From NCBI GenBank assembly GCA_023374025.1, contig SIJG01000026.1:286018-350017 (forward strand): a DNA stretch of 64,000 nucleotides, read 5' to 3'. Shown in pieces: positions 46,362 to 56,085 of this stretch. Position 1 is the first letter of the stretch. The number at the start of each line of letters is the position of its first letter. The position numbers were made by a program, and so were the translations under genes. The stretch comes from Heterodera schachtii. Its lineage: Eukaryota > Nematoda > Chromadorea > Rhabditida > Heteroderidae. The notes below the pieces were generated by a model. It was not told where the DNA came from. It did no database searches and saw only the letters and a program-made list of their open reading frames with translations.

Positions 46362-46764
46362 CAATCAATTTAAGGCGAGGCGGCTTCGGGGACATTAGGA
46401 GCAAATTCGGCCGAGCGCACCCCTTCTCCTCACTTCAAAATTAAGCGGGGTAAAGTTTACATTTGACCGCGTTTTTTTTTTGCCACAATATGATCCAATG
46501 GTGCTGTACCGCCAATTAGGCTTTTTGTTGTTGGTAGTGGACAGTGCTTGTTCATTTAATATTTTTGTGTTTAATCATTCCCTCGGACCTTGTTTAACAC
46601 ATAATAGAAATTTGGAAGGCCGTACTGACATGGCCCACTCTTCCAAATTTTCTGGCCAATCGTTGATTCTTTTATAGTTAAATTTGAAAAATTAGTTAAG
46701 CAAAGGCTTGGAAATAATTTTAATATAAAAATCGTTTTTTAGCCTTATTTTCTCAATAATCATC
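46362..46764. other. Interval between Merlin and the duplicated exons
   Basis: GC-richer DNA (GGCGAGGCGGCTTCGGGGAC) then AT-rich sequence. A 65-codon frame at 46,480-46,677 has no supporting features. Confidence 0.35.
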
Positions 46765-47158
46765 ATGTCCTCATACTTAAGAAAAATTGTTGAATTTTTC
46801 CGCGGGCCGGCGCGCCCCCCGCGTCCAACGAGAGCGGGCCTGCCAAGCGGCTTCCTGGACGCAATCATCACAAAGGTCAACCGCTCGCCTCCTCATCGCT
46901 TCACGGAGGCAAGAAAAAATTTAAGTCAAACCTTCAAAAATGCTTGAAAATGATTTATGAATGAATATAAAAATAGTTTCTTTCGCTTTATTTTCTCATA
47001 ACAATTCAATGCCCTCAATTATTAATTTTATAAGAAATTTTCTCCGCCGATTTTTTGGGCCGGCGCGCCCCCCGCGTCCCCGTCAATCGGGAGCGGCATC
47101 GGACTTTGTGCAAGGAGACGGCCTGTCAAGCACTTCTTAGACGCGATCATCGCAAAGG
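46765..47158 (+). repeat. Two extra tandem copies of a phosphatase first exon
   Basis: Copy 1 (ATG 46,765, MSSYLRKIVEFFRGPARPPR ... FLDAIITK) and copy 2 (ATG 47,009, MPSIINFIRNFLRRFFGPAR ...) resemble the start of the gene at 47,188 (MIPFFKKIFDYLRGPSRP ... FVDAIIRK). All three share a leader resembling TTATTTTCTCAATAATCAT. Copy 2 is frameshifted near CACTTCTTAGAC. Copies 1 and 2 end in AAG|GTCAAC and AAG|GTTTTT, which could be splice donors, whereas copy 3 runs on into the catalytic domain. Each N-terminus is a short amphipathic basic helix. They may be alternative first exons or dead duplicates. Confidence 0.75.
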
Positions 47159-47187
47159 TTTTTTGCCGTATTTTCTCAATAATCATA

Positions 47188-47773
47188 ATGATCCCTTTCT
47201 TTAAAAAAATATTTGATTATCTACGCGGACCCTCGCGTCCTTCGACGACGGCATCAGTACTTGTCCAAGGAGATGGCCAGTCAAGCAGATTTGTGGATGC
47301 GATCATCAGAAAGTCACGCAGCCGCCTGCTCAATCTTCACGGACGAGGTGGACCACAAATTTTGGAAAGTTTTAAAGCAATTAATAATATTTTTGCACAA
47401 ATCACCGACGATGAAATCCGCCAGCTCTGCAAAGCGGCTGAGGACGTCTTCCGGGCGCAGCCGACGCTCGTCAGAATCCACCCGCCAGCCGTCATCGTGG
47501 GCGACATCCATGGACAATTCTCGGACCTGAAGAAGATCTTCACAACGCATGGCCTCCCGCCGGAGCAGCAGTACGTCTTCCTGGGCGACTACGTCGACAG
47601 AGGGCCCCAGTCTCTGAAGGCGATCATCCTCCTCTTCTGCTACAAGGTGTGGTTTTGGGGGGAGGGGGCCCCAAAAAAATGAAATTCAATTCCCCTCCTT
47701 TTTTTCAGGTGAATTACCCGTCCAACTTCATGCTGCTGCGCGGGAACCACGAATGCGCCAACATCAACAGAGT
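47188..47773 (+). CDS. PP1-like Ser/Thr phosphatase, 3' part missing
   Basis: Exon 1 (47,188-47,646, 153 residues) has an unusual N-terminus, MIPFFKKIFDYLRGPSRPST, then a PP1-type lead-in (ITDDEIRQLCKAAEDVF) and the metal-binding motifs GDIHGQF (from residue 105) and GDYVDRG (from 133). A 62-bp intron (47,647-47,708, phase 0) precedes exon 2 (47,709-47,773, VNYPSNFMLLRGNHECANIN), which supplies GNHE and ends at a GTAAGTG donor. Nothing matching the remaining C-terminal half (YGFYDEC-type and DLLWSDP-type segments) follows before repeat DNA, so the gene is truncated or continues beyond a large insertion. PP1-family enzymes dephosphorylate Ser/Thr. The extension lies before the usual catalytic-core start. 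The fragment at 44,019 is a paralogue of exon 2. Confidence 0.8.
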
Positions 47774-48235
47774 GTAAGTGAAAAAAAATACAAAGAAAAT
47801 CTTCTCAGACCATAAATGTCTTGCATACTAAAAATGCCGAAACGAATGACAGTGTTATCAGTAAATGGTCTGTGAAGTATTCAATAATGCGGTATTTGGC
47901 CACCAGACCAGAATCCGTATTTATGGAGTCCGGACGGGCCGGTATCCCGTCGGGTTTTTCCAGGGATCCCGGTCCCAGTTTTGAAAAAGGCGCCTGGGTC
48001 CGGTTTTCGGTAAACCGTTATTCGAATTTGGTAAATCGATCACGGCCTTATGCCAATCCCGGTCCCGGCGAATTGAGGTCGGGATCCTAATTACATTTTT
48101 AACCGGAATTATGTCATTTTTTTAATTTTGCAAAGTTATGGCGTTCTGATAATTAAACTTAACTGTTTGCACTGGCAGCACTAAATTATTGTTGTATTGT
48201 ATTGTAAACCCCCATTTCACATGATCAACCCCCCC
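47774..48235. other. Interval with CCCGGTCCC repeat fragment
   Basis: 47,930-48,090 contains GGATCCCGGTCCC and CCGGTCCCGGCG blocks related to the GGGACCGGG elements. No further phosphatase exon is seen. Confidence 0.5.
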
Positions 48236-48770
48236 AAAACACTGTTGTCATCATACATTAAAAAGGGGGGGGGGGTCGGTCAAAATTTTTGCGAAGGGGG
48301 GTCGGCCGCCGATTTTTTTTGATGACCTTTTTTTTGTTTTTTTTGCTTTTCAAAAACCGGTTTTTTTTCGGCGCGGTTTTTCCAAAAAACTTTCGGGAAC
48401 AGGGGGGCCGGCGGTGCCGATAGGCGCCGCCGGGGAAAAATTTTGAAGTTTTGGGTGTGTTTTGTTAACAGATTTTCACCAAAACATGGCCAATTTTTGC
48501 GATTTTAAGCCTATTTTTTAAGAAAAATTGGGCTTTTTGGGGTCCGGCGGTGCCGACAGGCGCCGCCGGGGAAAATTTTTTGGATTTTTAATGAATTTGT
48601 TAAGAAAATTTTCAAAATTTGCGACCCCCCCCCCTCGCTGCGGACCCCCTCCCCCCACCTCTTTTACACCGGCCCCCCCTTCGCTGCGAACCCCACCCCC
48701 TCGCTGGCCCTCTTTGCGAGCGAGGGGGGGGGGGGGGGGGGGTCGACCCCCCCCTAAAAAAATGTATGCA
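48236..48770. repeat. Poly-G/C DNA with two CGGTGCCGA.AGGCGCCG hairpins
   Basis: G or C runs flank GGCGGTGCCGATAGGCGCCG (48,410) and GGCGGTGCCGACAGGCGCCG (48,546). The same hairpin occurs near 10,460, 18,073 and 39,812 within element copies. Confidence 0.7.
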
Positions 48771-48972
48771 ATGAATAGACTAAATGAATTCAAAGGAAAT
48801 TATTTCTCTCAAAAAAATCTAAAATTTAAATTGCAAAGCGCGGAAAAACGATTTTTTGAGAAATTTTAAAAACAAATTAAAAAAGGTAATATGAAAAAAG
48901 AAAAAGTCTTAATTTTTACGATTAAATTTTTTTTGGGTTTGTTAAATTCAACAGTAATTTAATCAGTTTGTC

Positions 48973-49085
48973 TTACGGGCCGTTGTTGATCAGCTTTTCG
49001 ATCAGGTCCACGTGCGACAACAGCATCCGACGGCAGCAGTAGTGGCGCAGCCCCAACTGATCCAACGCGCCGAGAAAAGTGGTGC
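48973..49085 (-). pseudogene. RPB10-like (RPABC5) C-terminal exon, first copy
   Basis: After a CAACAG acceptor the frame reads [20 protein letters not shown] and [16 protein letters not shown], then stop at 48,975-48,973. This is the end of the small zinc-binding subunit shared by RNA polymerases I, II and III: the CCRR zinc ligands and HVDLIEKL helix are diagnostic. The N-terminal half with the CFTCG-type motif is not found in the window, so this is an isolated exon. A second copy lies at 50,668-50,773. Confidence 0.8.
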
Positions 49086-50000
49086 CTGTTGAAAATAATT
49101 TTGAAAACCGAAATTGAAAATTTTATGGGAGCTTTTATTTTATTTCAAAAAAAAATCTTCTTTTGTTTTTTATTATCAAAAGCAAAAAAAAAAATTAAAT
49201 TGGCTTTTTTGGCTAATAATTATTTCAGTTTTTATGACCCAACAACCAAAAGCAACTATTAAGCGTTTTTGGCTACAAACACAAAAACGAAAAAATATTT
49301 AGCGCTAAAAAGAATTGTAGAAATTAAAATTCTGTTTGTAAATTTCATAAAAATTTAAATGCACCGAATTGTCCGAGTTGACAAAATTTTATTGCTTATT
49401 GAAATGTTAAAGTTCAGGACCCAACATGGTAAAAATTTTGAAAAAAACCAAGCAAATTTTCGCTAAAAATACTATTTTTATGAAGTTTAAGCCACCAATG
49501 TTATTCCAAACAGTTTTCTGAATAGCGTTTAGGAGCTATTAAAAGAAAACTGTGAAATTTTGGATCCCAATTGACAGCAAATTTGAGAGATATAACAAAA
49601 AAAAGTTGGAAAAACAAAAAAAAATTTTCAGTAAAAATTTTTTTTTGTGAAGTTAAAGCCACGATATTATTCTAAAACGCTTTCTGAATATGTTTATGAC
49701 ATAAAAAGCAAATTTTGGTTTCCAATTGACAGCAAATTTGAGATATTACAATAAAAAATGGAAATCCCGAAAAAAAAATTTCACTAAAAATTACGGTTTT
49801 TGTCAACTTGGAAATTTGGTGATTTACAGGGCTCAAAATACAACCGAAAAGCAGTTTTTGGTTCCTACTTAATATTAAATGAATAATTTATTTAATTGTG
49901 ATCGCAAAAGCATAAAATTCGCTTGAATTTTCTTGAAATTTTTTGTCATTTTTATAAAAAAAATTTGAAATTTTGCTGATTTTTGAGGAACACACCGAAT
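49086..50000. other. AT-rich intron-like DNA with internal duplication
   Basis: 49,366-49,880 and 49,993-50,500 are related (CACCGAATTGTCCGAGTTGA, then AAAATTTTATTG.TTATTGAA). The first copy lacks the exon-sized block present in the second. Confidence 0.6.
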
Positions 50001-50007
50001 TGTCCGA

Positions 50008-50097
50008 GTTGAGCCGACCTCATCGGTTGTCGCTGGTCGATGTGAGTGGAGCCGTCCAACCAAACAATTTGTAGTTGTGGTTGCACAGAAAAGCCTG
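50008..50097 (-). CDS. Candidate exon, unidentified
   Basis: After a TTTTGCAG acceptor, two frames are open: one with AFLCNHNYKLFGWTAPLTST and one with PQLQIVWLDGSTHIDQRQ. I cannot choose or name either. The block is precisely missing from the related sequence at 49,384. Confidence 0.3.
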
Positions 50098-50667
50098 CAA
50101 AATTTTATTGTTTATTGAAATGTTTAAGTTCAGGGCCCAATATTCTAAAAATTTTTTTAAAAATTCAAGCAAAATTTTCAGTAAAAAATACAATTTTTTT
50201 TTATTAAGTTTAAGCCTCAAATATTATTCTAAAACATTTTATGAATAGTGTTTATGTTATAAAAATCTAACAGTGAAATTTTACGGTAAAATATACCAAC
50301 AAATTTGAGATATAACATTAAAAAGCTGGGAAAAAAGCAAGCAAAATTTTCAGTAAAAAAAATGATTTTTTGCGACCGAAAATTTGGTGATTTACGACGC
50401 TCAAAATTCAACTTGGTGGTTTGTGGGGGCTCAAAATTTAACAGAAAAGCATTTTTTGCTTTAAATTTAATGTAAAAGGAATAAATTTGGGCAATTGTGA
50501 TCTCAATAAGATAAAATTCGCTTGATTGTTTGTCGTTTGAAAGCTATAGAACACGAAATACATTTTTTTTTGAGTTTTTTTCGGAGCCGTTAAACGGGAT
50601 GTTAAATCCCAGAAAAGTCAAATTCGTGAATAAATGCAAATAAATAATAAAACACAACCCAGCTTAC

Positions 50668-50773
50668 CAAAAAATCAACAGCTTTTCGATCAGGTCCACG
50701 TGCGACAACAGCATCCGACGGCAGCAGTAGTGGCGCAGCCCCAACTGATCCAACGCGCCGAGAAAAGTGGTGC
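50668..50773 (-). pseudogene. RPB10-like C-terminal exon, second copy
   Basis: Identical to the first copy from the CAACAG acceptor through DLIEK, then it diverges (LLIFW, stop) at a site that also reads as a TTG|GTAAGC donor. The normal C-terminus is therefore absent. Upstream DNA shares only a short stretch with the first copy. Confidence 0.78.
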
Positions 50774-51246
50774 CTGTTGAAAATAATTTTGAAAAATAAA
50801 AAGAGAAAAAGAAAATTTTGTAAAAATACGACCAATTTTAACTTTAAATTCAAAAAACTTGCATTTTTATTATGAAATTCTGCCAAAAAAAATTATCAGT
50901 AAAAATACGATTTTTTTGAAAATTTTATTTACGAATTTTCTTCTAAATTTTTTCTGAACAGCGTAGTTTTAACTAAAGCTTACATTGAGATTTTGTGACA
51001 GTATAAAGTAAAACAATGAACAGTAAAATTTAAAAAAAAATTGGTCGGTTTTTAGCGAGTTTTTCCATACGCGCATAAAAATGCAATTTTTATTAAAGAT
51101 TAAAGAAAAGCTCAATGGATCTTACAACTCCAAATTTGTTCAAAAATTGCAAAAAAAAAAAAATTACCGATTTTTGCAAAAATTGTTTATTTTTTTATTT
51201 GTAAATGAGCCTTCAGAACTCAACACAATACGGAAAAGTCAAAAAC

Positions 51247-51360
51247 CTGTAGAATTGTAAATGATGTCCCGAATGATGAACTCAGCGCCGGTGTGCTTGT
51301 TGAGAATGTCGACGATTACGCAGGCGAACATTGTGAGGTCCTCGGGAAATTGCAAAGCGA
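51247..51360 (-). pseudogene. DPH1-like (diphthamide synthesis) exon fragment
   Basis: Between a TTTTCAG acceptor and a CAG|GTTTTT donor the frame reads ALQFPEDLTMFACVIVDILN then KHTGAEFIIRDIIYNST. This resembles the VALQMPEG..LFA..I.DI..KFTGAE region of DPH1, which with DPH2 makes the first step of diphthamide on elongation factor 2 using an iron-sulfur cluster. The next family motif (GDVTYGACC, with a cluster cysteine) is replaced by RDIIYNST, so the fragment is degenerate. A block at about 51,972-51,840 on the same strand, with in-frame stops, may be an earlier exon. Confidence 0.55.
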
Positions 51361-52960
51361 CTGAAAAAAATTTGAATTTTTTTATTTTATTTCAGTATAA
51401 GAAATGGGACCAGACCAGGGTCCCCGAATATTTGCAGGTCACCTCAGGTGTCTAACGTAAATTTTATTAATCAAATGCATAAAATGTACATTTAGGTAAG
51501 AAATCACTGGAAACTCCCAAAAAAAACATTGAAATTTTCATTAAAAAGCAAAAAAAAAAAACGTGATTTTTTTGCTAAAACTTTCGTTATTTTTTTAATC
51601 GCAGGGTGTACCATTTTTAAATTTTTAGGTCGTTTTAAACATAAAAGGTACACATTATTGTTAATAAAACCTAAAACTCCCAAAAAACATTAGAATTTTC
51701 ATTAAAAAACCCAGAAAAATCGTGATTTTTTTGCTATAGAAAAGACGGTTTTGCTCTTAAAACTTTACTGAATAATGTCTAATTGTAAGTAATAAGAAGC
51801 AAACAGGCTAAAAAAGTGCAAAAGAAAATCTAAACCTGTTAAAATGACGATGACGAATGAGAAGTTGGGCATGCCGACGGCGTGGCGAAGTCAATCGAAA
51901 ATTGCCGCGGTCCTCAGCGTTCCACAATGAGTATTGTTGTTGTAGTTGTTGCGCTTGGTTTCCATGTTGCTTTTTGGCGATGGTTTTCAGTTAAAAGTTC
52001 TAAAGATGGGGAGATCAAAATTGAATGATTGGCTAAACAAAAGCAATTATTTATGGTAACACTGCCGATGGTGTCAACTTTTTTAAAAAAATTTTGTTAT
52101 TTTAAACCATGAAAACATTTTTCTAAGGGTTTTTTGGTCGCTGATCACAAATGTCATTAATTTTAATCTATTTCCAAACTGGGGCTCGAATTCGAGAAAA
52201 CAGCAGAAAACCTAAGTTTTCAAAATTTTGTTCGAATCTGTGCATTATGTCAATTAAATTTAAGATATAACACTAAAAAACTGAAAAAAATTTGCAGTAA
52301 AAATCGATTTTTTTTTTGCACAATCTGAACCATCATTTTTCTTCTAAACAATTTCAGCGGAAAGTCCAAAATCCTGCAAATGGGGCTAAAAATGCATTAT
52401 TACATAAAGGAAAACAACAAACACTAAAACCATGGATTTTCTTAAAAACAAATGAACACTCAAAATTTAGATTTTTTTAAATTGAAAAAAATTTGACCGA
52501 TTTTTTGCGATTTTTTATAGTGCATTGCTGATTACGAACCGAGATATTTTTTAGAGCCGTAAGTTCATAAAAAAATGTATTTTTTACTAAAGGAAGTATT
52601 CCCTATATATACAAAAAACCGACTGTCGCCCACAGTGGCATTTATGCCCCCGCCCACCCAAAACGCTCATTCTGACATTGATTTTTTGTTGGAATTTTTG
52701 AAAAAAAATTTTTTTTTAAATTTTAAATGGCTAAATGTTACAAATATTGCAAAAATTTTCCCATTTTCACCCGAAAACGAACCTGCAATCACAATGCAAA
52801 CGTTTTCTGCACAGATTGTGTTTGCTTCCACTCGGCCCTCGACCAGGCGAATCACAAATTTGATTAAAAAAAAATTTAAAAACAATCAATTTGTATATGT
52901 AGCTTAAATTTTGCTCTTATATTCTTCATTTTTGTTTTTTCTTTAGAAAATCGTTGGGTT
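51361..52960. other. AT-rich interval, possible degenerate exon only
   Basis: Apart from the block near 51,840-51,972 and a GAATTCGAG family fragment at 52,137-52,200, I see nothing supported. A 110-codon frame at 52,575-52,907 is low-complexity and unconvincing. Confidence 0.4.
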
Positions 52961-52965
52961 CTTAG

Positions 52966-53046
52966 CGTCACCCGGCATTACTTGGACCTTTTTTGACACC
53001 ACAATACTTTTTGTATTGTGGTAGGTCCGGAAGTGACCCAACAAAT
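52966..53046. repeat. Imperfect hairpin around ACCACAATAC
   Basis: ACCACAATAC-TTTTT-GTATTGTGGT is a perfect 10-bp stem. Outer blocks GTCAC..TTGGACC and GGTCCGG..GTGAC extend it with mismatches to about 80 bp. Confidence 0.65.
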
Positions 53047-53282
53047 GCCATGAGTCCGGAACGCCGACGACTCGGCAAATATGCAAATAAAAATTAATTA
53101 AATAAATAATATAATTACACATATATTATTGGAAATGAGCAGAAATTTAACAAACAAAACTAAAAGAAATTGTACTACTAGCGTGTGGCACAGTGAGGGA
53201 TGTTGTGAACAGTTATGGACATGAATATAATTTTGTTAATTAAAAATGGATTAAACATTTATTGCTTGATGTGTGTTATTTT

Positions 53283-53340
53283 AAAGCGCTATCGCGCTAT
53301 GGGACGCGGCTTCGCCGCGTCGCTAGAACCTAATGACCGC
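53283..53340. repeat. Remnant hairpin block of an A-type unit
   Basis: AAGCGCTATCGCGCT and GGGACGCGGCTTCGCCGCGT, then CGCTAG, match the hairpin block after the TATA box of units at 55,300 and 60,760, but without their upstream module. Confidence 0.7.
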
Positions 53341-53349
53341 AGAAATTTT

Positions 53350-53765
53350 GGTGTGGGTCCCCCCCCCCCCCCCCTTCCCACGCCCCTCCCCCCTCTTCCC
53401 CCTTCCTTCCCCCCCCCTCCCCAACGCCCCCCCCCCCTCCCACGCCCTCCTCCCCCACTCCCCCTCCCCCCCTAACCCTCCTTCAATTTTCTTTTTTTTT
53501 GGGGGGGGGGGGGTCCCCCCCCCCCAACCCCCCCCCCCCTTTCACGCCCTCCTCCCCCACTCCCCCTCCCCCCCTAACCCTCCTTCAATTTTTTTTTTTG
53601 GGGGGGGGGGGGGGGGGGTCCCCCCCCCCCAACCCCCCCCCCCCCCCTCCTCACTCCCCCTCTTCCCCACACCCCCTCCCCCCAAAATTTTCTTTTTTTT
53701 GGGGGGGGGGGGGGCCCCCCCCCCACCCCCCCCCCTCTCCTTACTCCCCCCTCCCCCCTCCCAGA
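53350..53765. repeat. Three poly-G/poly-C palindromes in a C-rich tract
   Basis: TTTTTTTT, then a run of G, a single T and a run of C recurs at about 53,495, 53,595 and 53,695 (period about 100 bp), in C-rich DNA with CTCCCCC motifs. It could fold as G/C hairpins or G-quadruplexes; run lengths may be unreliable in the assembly. Confidence 0.85.
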
Positions 53766-55068
53766 TCCCCTCCAAAATCTGATTACAGATTCGTAATCAG
53801 CAGCCTAAATAACCCCAAAAAACATGTTTTTGGAAGATTTTTGGTGAAAAAATTTTTTCACTCAAAAATCATGGTCATCCCCCTTTGCTTCCAAAGCCAA
53901 AAATCACTTTTATTTTTATAACTTTTTTCAAAAAAATGATAAAAAGGTAAAATAAAATTTTTTAAATAGAGAAAAAAATTGCGGATTTTATGAATATTAA
54001 TGTGTTTCTTAGCGCCTTTTTTCAAATGAGTTATTAATTATTTTCTGAAAATTTAAAATTTTCGAGAAATCCAGGCCTAACTTTTTGAATTTTTAGAATA
54101 TGGAAATTCAAAAAAATAGCAAAAATTCTCCCGATATTTCTCAATTTTTAATGCTTTAAATGAGCTATATTGGACAATTTTGGGGCGAGTTATAAATTTT
54201 CAAAATTTGCCATGAATTTTCAAAGGCCAAATAATTGATGATTTTTCTAAATTTTTCGTATTTATTTTATAACTTTTTTTTAAATAAAGATAATTATATG
54301 AGATAAAGCGCATTAGATAGAGCTCAAAATTCTCTACAAAAATGTTTTGGTCGATTTTTCGCTTAAAAACAATTCCTGACGAGTTATAACCCCATAATTC
54401 ATGGGGACCCCTATGATTTTTCATTTAAAAATTCATTTTAATTTTATAACTTTTTTTAAACTCGTGATAAAAACATGAGATAAAGCATATTTGACAGTGT
54501 TTAAAATTCTCTACAAAAATGGTCTAAGACATTTTTTTGCTAAAATCAACCTCTGCACTGTTATAAGCCAAAAATTGAAATTGGCCCCCAATTTCTGAAA
54601 AATTTCTATTTCCAAAAAAAATTTGAAAAATTTTTCTGAAAATTAAACCAATCGATAGAGCATGAAAAACGGTTGCTTGAAAGTGATCTCCGTTTTGCCC
54701 GGAAAAATCTACAAAAAATACTAAAATTCAAAAACGGAAAATTTTCGAGGGGGCCTAGCTCGAAAATTTCTGAAAATTTTCGAAATCCGAAAACACGGAT
54801 GGATAGAGCTCATCGAGTTGTACAAAAAAGCCGCTTACCCCGACCTTCTCTCATCAAAAGCCGGCAAGTTATTCGCCGGCGCTGAAATGGCCCAAAAAAG
54901 TATGCAATTTTTAGTCAGTTTTTCGGAAAAACTGGTAAGGCCTAGGGGTTCTGTCAAGAAACAAAAAATGTGCCAAACATTCCAACTTAAAATCCTATGG
55001 GAGCGGATTTTTCATTTAGGCCTTTAAAAAATTTTTGAATCCAAAAAACCGCAAAAAAAAATTTAAAA
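53766..55068. other. AT-rich body of the first macrosatellite unit
   Basis: It starts with a GATTCGTAATCAGCAGCC fragment of the dispersed family and contains TTTTTATAACTTTTTTCAAA blocks shared with 56.2, 58.5, 59.0 and 62.1 kb. No gene is seen. Confidence 0.55.
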
Positions 55069-55080
55069 AAGTGACTTTTC

Positions 55081-55247
55081 AGCGCCTGGCGCTCAGTTGG
55101 CCCTCGGAGCGAAAAATCTATAGTTTTCCTGAATGCGCCTCAAAAAGTTGCTTAAGCAATGCCACACTCCCGAGCCCCTCCCGACGCCCCATAAAGAGAT
55201 TTTGTTTTTGCAAATGAGTTCATCTGTTTCTTTAGTTATATATAAAT
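55081..55247 (+). promoter_or_regulatory. Promoter-like module, unit A
   Basis: Palindrome AGCGCCTGGCGCT (55,081), then GCGCCTCAAAAAGTTGCTTA (55,135), then TATATATAAAT (55,237), followed by AGGTGCACAG. Spacing is 54 and 102 bp. Confidence 0.45.
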
Positions 55248-55344
55248 AGGTGCACAGTTGGCTTCTGGTGCTGGGGGAGCTTCTGGTACTGTGGGGAAAG
55301 CGCTTCGCGCTCAGGGACGCGGCTGCGCCGCGTCGCTAGATTTT

Positions 55345-56085
55345 AGAAATGCATGCCGCTTCGCGGTCTCAGGACGGGCGCTTCGCGCCCGTTTTTTAAT
55401 TTTTGGGGTACATTCGGCTGCTTCGCGGCCTCAGGACGGGCGCTTCGCGCCCGTTTTTTAATTTTCTTGAGAACATTCGGCCGCTTCGCGGCCTCAGGAC
55501 GGGCGCTTCGCGCCCGTTTTTTAATTTTCTTGAGAACATTCGGCCGCTTCGCGGCCTCAGGACGGACGCTTCGCGCCCGTTTTTTAATTTTGTTGAGAAC
55601 ATTCGGCCGCTTCGCGGCCTCAGGACGGGCGCTTCGCGCCCGCTTTTTTTTATTTTTGGGGGACATACGGCCGCTTCGCGGCCTCAGGACGGGCGCTTCG
55701 CGCCCGTTTTTTAATTTTCTTGAGAACATTCGGCCGCTTCGCGGCCTCAGGACGGGCGCTTCGCGCCCGTCTCATTTTTGTGGAGACTTTCGGCCGCTTC
55801 GCGGCCTCAGGACGGGCGCTTCGCGCCCGATTTTTAATTTTTTGGGGGGCATTCGGCCGCTTCGCGGCCTCAGGACGGGCGCTTCGCGCCCGTTTTTTAA
55901 TTTTTTGGGGTACATTCGGCTGCTTCGCGGCCTCAGGACGGGCGCTTCGCGCCCGTTTTTTAATTTTCTTGAGAACATTCGGCCGCTTCGCGGCCTCAGG
56001 ACGGGCGCTTCGCGCCCGTTTTTTAATTTTGTTTAGAACATTCGGCCGCTTCGCGGCCTCAGGACGGGCGTTTCGCGCTGTAAAA
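55345..56085. repeat. 63-bp paired-hairpin tandem array, about 12 copies
   Basis: Each unit holds GGCCGC-TTC-GCGGCC, a TCAGGAC spacer, GGGCGC-TTC-GCGCCC, then GTTTTTTAATTTT.. and GA.ACATTC. Because 63 is divisible by three, several frames are open on both strands; I read this as a consequence of the period and not as a protein. Some units carry G-T wobble changes (GGCTGC-TTC-GCGGCC at about 55,410 and 55,918). Confidence 0.95.
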
